This document shows, in pieces, positions 1-6,464 of a DNA stretch of 8,031 bases (position 1 is the stretch's first letter; each line of letters begins with the position of its first letter). The notes beneath the pieces were generated by a model that made no database searches, had not been told where the DNA came from, and saw only the letters and a list, made by a program, of their open reading frames with translations. Position numbers and translations under genes: made by a program. The stretch comes from Candidatus Bathyarchaeota archaeon. Its GTDB lineage: Archaea > Thermoproteota > Bathyarchaeia > TCS64. Location of the stretch: NCBI GenBank assembly GCA_030691555.1, contig JAUYEB010000223.1:1-8031 (forward strand), read 5' to 3'.

Positions 1-645
1 ATGAGCCGCGGCGTCGGGGCCATCTTCATCGTTCTCGTACTCGCATCGTTCATCCCACACACCATGAACGCCTCGACCGTCGCCGGCTACCCGGGCCCCC
101 TCGCCTCGAGCGGCGTCCCCGCCGTCTTCGACGGGAAGTACTCACACGACTGGATAGACGCACTAAACTGGCTCGAGGCCAACACGACGGAGGATTCCAT
201 AATCTGCTCGTGGTGGGACTACGGCTACTGGATCGAGTCCGTCGCCAACCGCACGACCCTCGCCGACGGCTCCACGAGGAACGCCACACAGATAGTCAAC
301 ATCGCGCGCATGATGCTCGAGCCCAAGAACGAGTCACTCCGCCTCATGAAGCAGTACAACGTCGACTACGTAGTCGTCTTCGTCACATTCAACCCCACCA
401 AACCGACCGAGGAGTGGCCCTACGGCGACAACGTCAAGTGGCCCGCCATGGCGAGCATCGCCGGCTACAACATGACCAAGTTCATCACTCAGGACCCCCA
501 GACGGGGCAGACGCAGTACACGAAGGCCTTCCTCAACTCAACCATCGCCGGACTCATGTACGGGATCAAGGGCATAGAGACCAACTTCAAGCCCGTCTAC
601 CACTCCGGGTTCGGCTGGGTCCTCGTCTACAAGGTCGAGTACTAG
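1..645 (+). CDS. aglB: STT3/AglB oligosaccharyltransferase, C-terminal part (5' truncated)
   Basis: This is the end of the membrane oligosaccharyltransferase that moves a lipid-linked glycan onto Asn of N-X-S/T sequons on the outer face of the membrane. The open frame runs in from the window edge, so the ATG at position 1 is probably internal; the many N-terminal transmembrane helices of this family are absent here. Visible parts are one hydrophobic helix (about residues 5-20), then the soluble C-terminal domain opening with the family signature WWDYG at residues 71-75, followed by YW, as in archaeal AglB/STT3. About 140 residues follow WWDYG, so this is one of the short archaeal C-terminal domains. 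Several sequons (for example NRT, NAT, NES, NMT) occur in the domain itself. The family call is firm; the lipid and glycan used cannot be told from this fragment. Confidence 0.88.
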   Translation: MSRGVGAIFIVLVLASFIPHTMNASTVAGYPGPLASSGVPAVFDGKYSHDWIDALNWLEANTTEDSIICSWWDYGYWIESVANRTTLADGSTRNATQIVNIARMMLEPKNESLRLMKQYNVDYVVVFVTFNPTKPTEEWPYGDNVKWPAMASIAGYNMTKFITQDPQTGQTQYTKAFLNSTIAGLMYGIKGIETNFKPVYHSGFGWVLVYKVEY

Positions 646-657
646 CCGGCCGCCCAA

Positions 658-667
658 CCCTTATCAA
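658..667 (+). promoter_or_regulatory. TATA-like box upstream of parvulin gene
   Basis: CCCTTATCAA lies in the 51-bp gap after the STT3 stop and is centred about 34 nt before the parvulin ATG. This fits an archaeal TATA element with a very short 5' leader. No Shine-Dalgarno of the GGAGG/AGGTG type precedes the ATG. The motif is weak and is judged from position only. Confidence 0.35.
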
Positions 668-696
668 CCCCCGGGCCGGAGCAGATCGGGATAATC

Positions 697-972
697 ATGC
701 CCACGAAGATCAGGGCGTCCCACATCCTAGTCGAGAAGCAGTCACAGGCCCTCAAGGTCTTGGAGGAGTTGAAGGCCGGGGGCGACTTCAGGGAGCTCGC
801 CAGGAAGTACAGCACATGCCCCTCGGGGAAGAGGGGCGGCGACCTCGGCCAGTTCGGCAGGGGACAGATGGTGAGGGAGTTCGAGCAGGCGGCCTTCGCC
901 CTAAAGCAGGGGGAGGTCTCCGAGCCTGTGAAGTCCCAGTTCGGCTACCACGTTATCAAGAGGACCGGCTGA
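697..972 (+). CDS. Parvulin-type peptidyl-prolyl cis-trans isomerase
   Basis: A single-domain PPIase of 91 residues that would catalyse cis-trans isomerisation of peptide bonds before proline, helping protein folding. The whole protein is one parvulin fold: ASHILVEK at residues 7-14 with active-site His9, the loop STCPSGKRGGDLG at 39-51 with Cys41, GQMV with Met58, Phe62, and the C-terminal FGYHVIKR with His85. This is the compact domain of E. coli Par10 and of the thaumarchaeal parvulins CsPinA and NmPin, with no signal peptide, membrane anchor or chaperone extension, so it should act in the cytoplasm. The C-terminal stretch from about residue 71 is very close to CsPinA as I recall it. It lacks the Arg/Lys-rich phosphate-binding loop of Pin1, so specificity for phosphorylated Ser/Thr-Pro is unlikely. 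Its last 17 bp overlap the 3' end of the convergent radical SAM gene. Confidence 0.95.
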   Translation: MPTKIRASHILVEKQSQALKVLEELKAGGDFRELARKYSTCPSGKRGGDLGQFGRGQMVREFEQAAFALKQGEVSEPVKSQFGYHVIKRTG

Positions 973-2029
973 CGCCGATCCCCATCGTACTCCCCGAGAT
1001 GGCCGCAGCTAGGCTGGTCCTCAGGAGTCCGGTTTTATCGCGCACTATCTCCCTCATAGTCTCGCACTCGACCCAACAACCCGGGCATGTGCCCGCTTCG
1101 ACTTTCAGCCTGGCGGCCTCTGCGGCCTCGGATGCCCAGATGTCCGCGAAGGGTGAGTCTCGGATGTTCCCGAGGGCGCGGCCGATGAACAGGCAGGGGT
1201 AGACGTACCCGCATGGGTCCAGGAAGAATGATGATGAGCCCGCCGAGCAGGACAACATCCTCCTCGGTGATGCGATGTAGTCCATTATCCCGCGCAGGAA
1301 CCTGATCGCGGGCGTCGCCCGCGGGAGTCCCCTCCGCCTCACGTGGTGCGCCGCGACCGCCCTTAGGGAGTCGGCGAGACGGATCGTGTCCCACTCACCA
1401 TCCGCTGGCGCGTTCCTGTAGTAGGCCTCGCTGACGTTGGCCGGCCTCACCGTGAAGTCGGCGCCAAGCTCCTCGGCGACCCTCATGACTGGTACGATCT
1501 CACCCTGGTTCCGCGGCGTTATCGTCATGCCCGCCGACAGCCCCAGTCGAGGGTGTTCCTCCCTGAGTCGGGAGAGCCCCGTCAGGGTCTCGACGGCGAG
1601 GGCGTAGCTGCCGGGCACCCCCCTCTGGGCGTCGTGCGTCTCGCCGAGGCCATCCAGCGAAATAGTTATGCCTAGTCCTCCGGTGGGGGTCGTCTCCAGC
1701 ATCTCCTCGGCCCTGCCACGGATGGTGTCGGGGAGTGAGCCGTTCGTGGCGATCCAGACGAAGGTCCTCGGGATGTGGCTCCATATCGCCTCGGCCACCT
1801 CCGCTATGTCCTCCCGTAGGAATGGTTCACCGCCCGTGAGTTGGATCGTCTCGACGCCCGAGAGGAGCCCACGATTCTCTCCGAAGAACCCGTGGAGCTC
1901 CCCCGCCGTGAGCTCTCGCCTCTGTGGCTCGCCCATCCTCCAGATGCCGCACGTGGAGCACCTGCTGTTGCACCTGTAGGTCAGGGCGAGGTTGGATATC
2001 GCCGTTGGGCGCGGCGGGTTGCCTACCAT
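956..2029 (-). CDS. Radical SAM protein with SPASM/twitch-type C-terminal domain, function unknown
   Basis: A radical SAM enzyme whose substrate cannot be named from sequence. Numbered from the ATG at 2029, the [4Fe-4S]-SAM site is C20-x3-C24-x2-C27 (in YRCNSRCSTCG), followed by the SAM-binding GGEP at 66-69 and ISLDG at 124-128 on a later barrel strand. The C-terminal third carries six more cysteines arranged as C261-x11-C273-x5-C279 and C315-x2-C318-x3-C322, with the GN...IW signature between them, as in SPASM/twitch domains that hold auxiliary Fe-S clusters. SPASM members often modify peptides or act as cofactor-maturing enzymes, but no precursor peptide or partner is seen beside it. An in-frame ATG also occurs at 2041; 2029 is preferred because a TATA-like box lies 28 nt before it, as expected for a leaderless mRNA. 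The gene is convergent and overlapping with the parvulin and divergent from aIF5A. Confidence 0.9.
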   Translation of the reverse strand: MVGNPPRPTAISNLALTYRCNSRCSTCGIWRMGEPQRRELTAGELHGFFGENRGLLSGVETIQLTGGEPFLREDIAEVAEAIWSHIPRTFVWIATNGSLPDTIRGRAEEMLETTPTGGLGITISLDGLGETHDAQRGVPGSYALAVETLTGLSRLREEHPRLGLSAGMTITPRNQGEIVPVMRVAEELGADFTVRPANVSEAYYRNAPADGEWDTIRLADSLRAVAAHHVRRRGLPRATPAIRFLRGIMDYIASPRRMLSCSAGSSSFFLDPCGYVYPCLFIGRALGNIRDSPFADIWASEAAEAARLKVEAGTCPGCWVECETMREIVRDKTGLLRTSLAAAISGSTMGIGVSRSS

Positions 2030-2052
2030 ACACACAATCATCTGTCAGATGG

Positions 2053-2061
2053 AAATAAAAG
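2053..2061 (-). promoter_or_regulatory. TATA-like box for the radical SAM gene
   Basis: On the minus strand the sequence reads CTTTTATTT. Its centre is about 28 nt from the ATG at 2029 but only 16 nt from the ATG at 2041. In archaea the TATA box sits about 26 nt before the transcription start, so this position supports the downstream ATG and a leaderless transcript. Confidence 0.5.
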
Positions 2062-2097
2062 ATGTATCGGGCGTCGAAGAGACGGGTTTCTGCACAA

Positions 2098-2107
2098 TCT
2101 TTAATAC
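2098..2107 (+). promoter_or_regulatory. TATA-like box for the aIF5A-DHS operon
   Basis: TCTTTAATAC is an A/T-rich element about 42 nt before the aIF5A ATG in otherwise GC-rich DNA. The predicted start of transcription near 2129 would leave a leader of about 16 nt that just includes the AGGTG ribosome binding site. Together with the minus-strand box at 2053-2061 this makes a compact divergent promoter region. Confidence 0.5.
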
Positions 2108-2134
2108 TGTTTGGGCCCTTGAAACTGAACCAAC

Positions 2135-2139
2135 AGGTG
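2135..2139 (+). promoter_or_regulatory. Shine-Dalgarno site of aIF5A
   Basis: AGGTG lies 5 nt before the ATG at 2145 and can pair with CACCU near the 3' end of archaeal 16S rRNA. It fixes the start at 2145; the open frame upstream of this ATG has no family similarity. Confidence 0.6.
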
Positions 2140-2144
2140 TACCT

Positions 2145-2546
2145 ATGGCATACAAGAACTCGAGGGCGGGCGACCTCAGGGTCGGCAGCTACGCGCTCAT
2201 CGACAACGAGCCCTGCCAGATAGTCGACATCGAGAAGAGCAAACCCGGCAAGCACGGGAGCGCCAAGATCCGCGCCAGCGGCATCAGCCTCTTCGACGGC
2301 AAGAAGAAGACGTACCTCGCCCAGGCGGACGCAGGCTGTCAGGTCCCCCTCGTCGACAAGAGGGGCGGCCAGATAGTCTCCATAACCCCGGGCCAGGGCG
2401 TGCAGCTCATGGACCTCGAGACCTACGAGACCATAGACATCGCCACGCCGACGGACGAGGACATCGCCTCCAAGATCGCGGCGGGCAAAGAGGTCGAGTA
2501 CTGGATCATCATGGGCCGGTACAAGATCAACCGCGTCAAGAGTTGA
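2145..2546 (+). CDS. eif5A: Translation initiation factor aIF5A (hypusine-containing elongation factor)
   Basis: A small translation factor that binds the ribosomal E site and rescues stalled peptide-bond formation, notably at proline-rich stretches; it becomes active after one lysine is converted to deoxyhypusine or hypusine. The protein has 133 residues, the normal archaeal length. The N-terminal SH3-like domain carries the modification loop SKPGKHGSAK at residues 32-41, in which Lys36 is the modified residue; the C-terminal OB-fold domain spans about 70-133. The start at 2145 is set by a well-placed AGGTG and by the family N-terminus, although the frame is open from further upstream. Its stop overlaps by 4 nt (GTGA) the start of deoxyhypusine synthase, so the substrate and the enzyme that modifies it are probably co-transcribed and translationally coupled. 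Confidence 0.97.
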   Translation: MAYKNSRAGDLRVGSYALIDNEPCQIVDIEKSKPGKHGSAKIRASGISLFDGKKKTYLAQADAGCQVPLVDKRGGQIVSITPGQGVQLMDLETYETIDIATPTDEDIASKIAAGKEVEYWIIMGRYKINRVKS

Positions 2547-3502
2547 GCACCCGGTTGAAGCGCGTCCACCAGATGCGCCTCAGGGCCGGGATGACCGTCG
2601 GCGAGCTCGCCGACGAGATGCGTAAGACCGGCGTCATGCAGGCGGGGAGGGTCGGGAAGGCCGCCGAGATAGTCGCCGAGATGTTCTCCAATCCTGAGTA
2701 CACGACCTTCATCACCCTATCTGGCCCCCTCTGCCACGGCGGCCTCAGGGTAGTATTCTCTGACCTCATCAGGGACGGCTACATCGACGCAGTCGTCACG
2801 AACGGCGCCAACATGGTGGGCGACCTCATCGAGGCCATGGGGGCGCACCACTACATCGGGAAGGTCGACGCCGACGACGAGGAGCTCTACGAGAAGGGCA
2901 TCAACCGCGCCTACGACATCTACTTCGAGGGCAAGGTCTTCGAGGACCTCGAGAAGTACGTCTACAAGATTCTCGACGACATCCCGGAGGAGACGCGGGA
3001 CGGCATCCCCTTCAACGGGCTTCTGAAGGAGATCGGGCTCAGGCTAACCGACAAGGACTCGATCCTCTACAACGCGGCGAAGAGGGACGTCCCCATCTTC
3101 AGCCCCGGCTTCCTCGACTGCATGCTCGGCATCCCCCTCTACATGTACTCGAAGCAGAAGAAGCTCGTCATAAACCCCCTCAGGGACTTCGACAGGTTCA
3201 CCGACATGGTATACGAGGCGAAGAAGTCGGGGGCCATCATCCTGGGAGGCGGGACGCCGAAGCACCACACCCAGTACCTCCACACACTAAGGGAGGGGCT
3301 CGACGCCGCGATCCAGATCGGGTCGGCGCGCGTAGAGGACGGCAGCCTAAGCGGTGCGCCGCTAAAGGAGTCGATAAGCTGGGGGAAGCTCAAGGGGGAG
3401 CAGATGGATATGACCGCCACGATATTCGGGGAAGTGACTAGCATCTTCCCGCTGATCGTAGCTGCCGCTCTTGAGAAGGTCGAGGGAAGGAAAAAAGGCT
3501 AG
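2543..3502 (+). CDS. dys: Deoxyhypusine synthase
   Basis: An NAD-dependent enzyme that moves the 4-aminobutyl group of spermidine onto the loop lysine of aIF5A, forming deoxyhypusine. Its 319 residues are a usual archaeal length. Recognisable blocks are GINR at residues 119-122, PIFSPGFLD ending at Asp192, LGGGTPKHH at 234-242 with the active-site His region, DGSLSGA at 266-272, and ESISWGKL at 276-283, in which Lys282 matches the catalytic lysine (human Lys329) and Trp280 and Glu276 match substrate-site residues. At the position of human Asp316 (DGSDSG) this protein has Leu269, and the human TTAGG nucleotide loop reads TNGAN here; I cannot tell whether these are ordinary archaeal variants. 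The start is GTG, inside the aIF5A stop, with no obvious Shine-Dalgarno of its own. The stop lies in a CTAG shared with the convergent MetE gene. Confidence 0.93.
   Translation: MSTRLKRVHQMRLRAGMTVGELADEMRKTGVMQAGRVGKAAEIVAEMFSNPEYTTFITLSGPLCHGGLRVVFSDLIRDGYIDAVVTNGANMVGDLIEAMGAHHYIGKVDADDEELYEKGINRAYDIYFEGKVFEDLEKYVYKILDDIPEETRDGIPFNGLLKEIGLRLTDKDSILYNAAKRDVPIFSPGFLDCMLGIPLYMYSKQKKLVINPLRDFDRFTDMVYEAKKSGAIILGGGTPKHHTQYLHTLREGLDAAIQIGSARVEDGSLSGAPLKESISWGKLKGEQMDMTATIFGEVTSIFPLIVAAALEKVEGRKKG
3491..3496 (-). terminator. Possible U-rich terminator of the methionine operon
   Basis: Read on the minus strand, a run of six T begins three bases after the MetE-C stop. Archaeal RNA polymerase can terminate at short U-runs without a hairpin. 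The run lies inside the deoxyhypusine synthase gene, where the same bases encode its Lys-rich C-terminus. Confidence 0.35.
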
Positions 3503-4635
3503 GATGCTTCTTTTCGGGCCAGATCCGCCCCCCTGACGAGGTTCTCAAGCTTAGCGTAGGCGACCTCCCACGTCCGGGTCCTGAGGCCGCAGTCGGGGGC
3601 GACGTAGACCCTCTCGGGGCCGGCGATGTCGGCGACGCAGAGTATGCGGTCCCTGACTACCTCGGGTGAGGCGATCTGGTCGGTGTGGACGTGGACGAAT
3701 CCGGGGGCGTATGCGCCCTCGTAGCCGTGCTCCTCGAAGCTCTTTATGAGGTCGTAGGCGGGCCTCTTCCTGCCGGGCGCCTTCGTGTCCCTGTTGGCGA
3801 ACTCGAGGCTGAGCTGGTCACACTTCTTCAGGTCGGGCGCGTATCGGGCTAGCAGCCCGTAGTCGCTGTAGCAGTTGTGGAGGCTGAACCTGCAGTCCAG
3901 CCCAGCCACGAGCCTGTTCCACGCCTCGACGAAGAGGCTCATCTCCTCGGCGGTGGGCTGGGTCGTTAGGGCGGGCTCATCTATCTGTATCCACTTCGTC
4001 CCGGCGGCGATGAGCTTCTCGAACTCGGGGCGGAGCGCGTTGTCGACGACGTCGAGCATGAGCTCCCTCCTAGCTCGGCTCTTCCTCTCCTTCAGGCTCT
4101 TGACCTTCCCCAGCTTGCGCCAGTAATGTTCGTTGAAGCTCCAATCCGTCATCGTGTAGGGGCCGGTGATGGGGACCTTTAGCTCCGCCTCGGCGTGGGG
4201 CTTGATGTACTCGAACTCGTCGATGTAGAAGGGGTCGCGGTACTTGACCTCGCCCACCACCGCGGCCTTCCTGTAGTAGCGGTAGTCGAAGCTCTTTATC
4301 CAGCCCGTGAACTCGAAGCCCTCGACGTTCTTGGCGACGTGGGCATACATCTCCTCCCTCCACTGCTCGCCGGTGTAGACGTAGTCGAGGCCGAGCCTCT
4401 CGAACATCTTGACGGCGTATAGGGCGCTCCAGTTGACGACCTGCTGCCTCTTGTCGGGGGCGTCCCCCTTGAGGAGCTTTATGAGGGGCTTGCAGTCGAT
4501 TCCGAGCCTCTTCCCCCACGTCTCCGCCTCGGCGATGTCCGCCTCGGTGAGCTTGGCGCCGCTGAAGCCCTTGAGCCTCCAGCTGTGCTTGGCGAGGCTG
4601 CCGATCTCGTAGGTCTCGAAGAGCTTCGCCATCAT
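3499..4635 (-). CDS. metE: Cobalamin-independent methionine synthase, C-terminal catalytic domain protein
   Basis: This is the catalytic half of MetE-type methionine synthase, which transfers a methyl group to the zinc-bound thiol of homocysteine to make methionine. All expected zinc ligands are present: His253 and Cys255 (in LHNCY), Glu278 (in LSLEF) and Cys349 (in APDCGLRTRTW), matching E. coli His641, Cys643, Glu665 and Cys726. IDEPAL at 218-223 supplies the homocysteine-binding Asp219, and ITGPYTMTDWSF at 156-167 matches the E. coli LTGP..ILNWSF region. Its 378 residues make one barrel plus an N-terminal extension. The start overlaps the upstream stop as ATGA; a second ATG follows at once, and a G-rich purine tract precedes both. 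The neighbouring MTHFR suggests a methyl-pterin donor, but folate-independent archaeal 'core MetE' enzymes exist, so the donor remains open. Confidence 0.94.
   Translation of the reverse strand: MMAKLFETYEIGSLAKHSWRLKGFSGAKLTEADIAEAETWGKRLGIDCKPLIKLLKGDAPDKRQQVVNWSALYAVKMFERLGLDYVYTGEQWREEMYAHVAKNVEGFEFTGWIKSFDYRYYRKAAVVGEVKYRDPFYIDEFEYIKPHAEAELKVPITGPYTMTDWSFNEHYWRKLGKVKSLKERKSRARRELMLDVVDNALRPEFEKLIAAGTKWIQIDEPALTTQPTAEEMSLFVEAWNRLVAGLDCRFSLHNCYSDYGLLARYAPDLKKCDQLSLEFANRDTKAPGRKRPAYDLIKSFEEHGYEGAYAPGFVHVHTDQIASPEVVRDRILCVADIAGPERVYVAPDCGLRTRTWEVAYAKLENLVRGADLARKEAS
3508..3514 (+). terminator. Possible U-rich terminator of the aIF5A-DHS operon
   Basis: TTCTTTT begins six bases after the DHS stop, inside the coding sequence of the convergent MetE gene, where the opposite strand encodes Arg-Lys-Glu. 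It is short, and the call rests on position and on known archaeal termination at U-rich tracts. Confidence 0.3.
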
Positions 4636-5597
4636 GCGCCCCCCCTGAGGTTCTCCGCCACACGAACCAGGACCCCGATCTTCTCCTCTGCCTTCTCCCA
4701 GGTCAGGAAGTCTGCGTCGCAGTTCGTTGAAACGTACAGGTCCTTTGGGTTCACGGTCTTGAGTATCTGCTTAGCAGCAGTTGTGATCTCGCCAGCGTCC
4801 TCTATCGTCGAGTTGCGGGCGTCGATCAGGCCGAGCGATAACCCACCCTTGAGCTTGAGCCCCTTGAGGGTCTCGGGCGCCGTCTCGTAGAGGTCGACTC
4901 CGAGGTCCGACACCGGGTACGCGAGTGCCTCGGGGAGGATGTCGCCGGCGTCCCCGAAGAAGGTCTGTAGGCACGTCTTCGCCTTCAGCCCCGAAGTCGC
5001 GACCTCGAGGACCTTCCCATAAGCCTTCAGCTCCTTCTTGGTGGGCTTGGTCGTCACGTAGACGAGGGCCGGGTCGCTGAGTTGGATGTAGCCGTAGCCG
5101 AGCTTCTCTAGGTGCCTCGCCTCCTGGTTGAGTGCCTCGGCGTAGGCGGCTTGGAGCTTGGAGGCGTCGCCGTAGTGGCAGTCCGTGGCGAGGACGGCGA
5201 ACGTGTAGGGCGCCGGAAGGACCGCCTTCAGCGTCGCCCCCTTGGGTAGGAGCCTCCTGTAGCCGAGCCCCTCCGTCACCGGTCCCTTGTATGTGATTGG
5301 TCCCTTGACGAGGGGGACCTTGTAGAAGGTGTTGTTGTTGAACCACCGGGTCATGGGGCCGACCTCGACGCCGCCGAGCCCCTGCGAGAAGGGGCGGAGG
5401 AGGTCCTGCCACTTGAGGAGGCCGTCGTTGACGTGGCTGAGCCCCGCCTTCGCCTGCCCCTCGATGACCCGCTTCGTAGCCTCGACGTAGGCGGCCTCAA
5501 GCTCCTCGTCTGAGAGCTTCGCCCTGTCGTAGGCTCTGGTCTTAGCTATCAGTTCCTGTGTCCTGGGTAGGTTCCCCGATACGCTCGATCCAATCAT
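4632..5597 (-). CDS. MetE N-terminal-domain protein (partner of split methionine synthase)
   Basis: A 321-residue protein of the MetE N-terminal barrel family. It opens with a degenerate form of the family's N-terminal GxxPR motif (GNLPRTQEL, residues 8-16), then DGLLKWQDLLRPF (58-70) and FNNNTFYKVP (86-95), both typical of the MetE N-domain. The positions equivalent to the zinc site of the downstream protein are lost: LHNCY corresponds to LQTFF (210-214), and IDEPAL to LSDPAL (173-178). Only the last ligand-like cysteine survives, Cys293 in VSTNCD. It should therefore not catalyse methyl transfer alone but help bind the methyl donor or stabilise the catalytic half, as the N-domain does in one-chain MetE. 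It overlaps the upstream MTHFR stop (ATGA) and the downstream MetE-C start (ATGA), which supports coupled production. Together with MetE-C it amounts to 699 residues, somewhat less than a fused MetE. Confidence 0.88.
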   Translation of the reverse strand: MIGSSVSGNLPRTQELIAKTRAYDRAKLSDEELEAAYVEATKRVIEGQAKAGLSHVNDGLLKWQDLLRPFSQGLGGVEVGPMTRWFNNNTFYKVPLVKGPITYKGPVTEGLGYRRLLPKGATLKAVLPAPYTFAVLATDCHYGDASKLQAAYAEALNQEARHLEKLGYGYIQLSDPALVYVTTKPTKKELKAYGKVLEVATSGLKAKTCLQTFFGDAGDILPEALAYPVSDLGVDLYETAPETLKGLKLKGGLSLGLIDARNSTIEDAGEITTAAKQILKTVNPKDLYVSTNCDADFLTWEKAEEKIGVLVRVAENLRGGA

Positions 5598-6464
5598 GTC
5601 AGTTCATCTACTAGCCTGTGTGTCGCCTCGTCGCTGCCTATGGGCATGAGGTGGAAGCCTATGCTGTAGGTTGAGAGGCTTGACTTTAACTCGTCGGCGA
5701 CCTCCGCGAGGTGGCTGACGACGCCCCCGACGAAGTCGGGGTTGCCCTCGAGCTTCTCGAGGGTGGTGTCCCTGATCTTTATGCCGGGCATCTGGGAGAC
5801 GGCGCGGAGCCGCCGAGGGGTCGACGTGGGTGCCAACCCTATCTGGACGTGCCGGTCCACGCGGTCCCCCCGCTCCTCGGCCTCGGAGAAGAAGTCGGTG
5901 GCCTGCTCGGCGTCGAAGCTGATCTGGCTTATGAAGTAGTCGAAGCCTGCGTCGACCTTCTTCCTGAGGGTGTCCTGCTCGTTTGGGCGGTCGAAGACGA
6001 GGGCCCCGCCTACGGTGAAGCTGGTATTCCCCTGGATGGCCTGCCCGCCCCCCCTGACCTGCGCCGTGCCCCCGTTGAGCCCCTTGACCACGCCGCAGAG
6101 CTCTATGCTGTTTACCTCCCAGACGGGTTTGAAGCCGCTCCTGTCCCTGGGGGCGTCTCCGGTGATTATGAAGAGGCTGTGGTGGCCGAGGATGTCGGCG
6201 CCGATTATATCGCTCTGGAGGGCGAGGAGGTTCCTGTCCCTGCAGCTCAGGTTGGGGATGACGTCGATGTGGAGCCTCTCCCTGGCCTTGGAGCCGTATG
6301 CGATGCTGCTGGCGCGTAGGGTCGCCATCGGGTTGTCCGTGACCGTGACGGCGTCCAGCTTGTCCGCGAATGGCTCGACGGCCTCGAAGCCGTTGGCCTC
6401 GCATCCCCTCGGGGGGAGGAGCTCGTAGGTCAGGGGGTAACGCTTCTCGAAGAGTGGCTATCAC
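5594..6464 (-). CDS. metF: MetF-type methylenetetrahydrofolate reductase, frame broken near the N-terminus
   Basis: A flavin-dependent reductase of 5,10-methylene-tetrahydropterin to the 5-methyl form, the methyl donor for methionine. The main frame holds a full MTHFR barrel: NLSCRDRN, then ITGDAP (residues 100-105 after correction, with Asp103), and GFHLMPIG near the end. That frame stays similar to MTHFR upstream of its first ATG (6328) through VTVTDNP, GCEANGFE and LTYELLPPRG, which carries the catalytic Glu equivalent to E. coli Glu28, but it has no ATG, GTG or TTG there before a TAG at 6458-6460. The GTG at 6464, which overlaps the cupin stop as GTGA, starts MIATLREALP in the neighbouring frame. 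Dropping one C from the five-C run (plus-strand G run 6433-6437) joins the two into one 289-residue protein of normal family length. Assembly error, indel or +1 slippage at CCC-C are the options. The stop overlaps the next gene (ATGA). Confidence 0.85.

Noticed and set aside
210..1202. 330-codon plus-strand open frame across STT3, parvulin and the radical SAM gene
   Set aside because: Its translation is Arg/His/Pro-rich without motifs and lies over three well-supported genes in other frames; it is a GC-rich shadow.
5594..6328. MTHFR starting at the first in-frame ATG (6328)
   Set aside because: It would remove the first beta strand and the catalytic Glu motif, which are encoded upstream in the same frame.
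5604..6464. 286-codon minus-strand frame as a separate gene
   Set aside because: Only its first ten codons make sense, as the N-terminus of the MTHFR before the frameshift; the rest is an Arg/Gly/Pro-rich shadow of the MTHFR frame.
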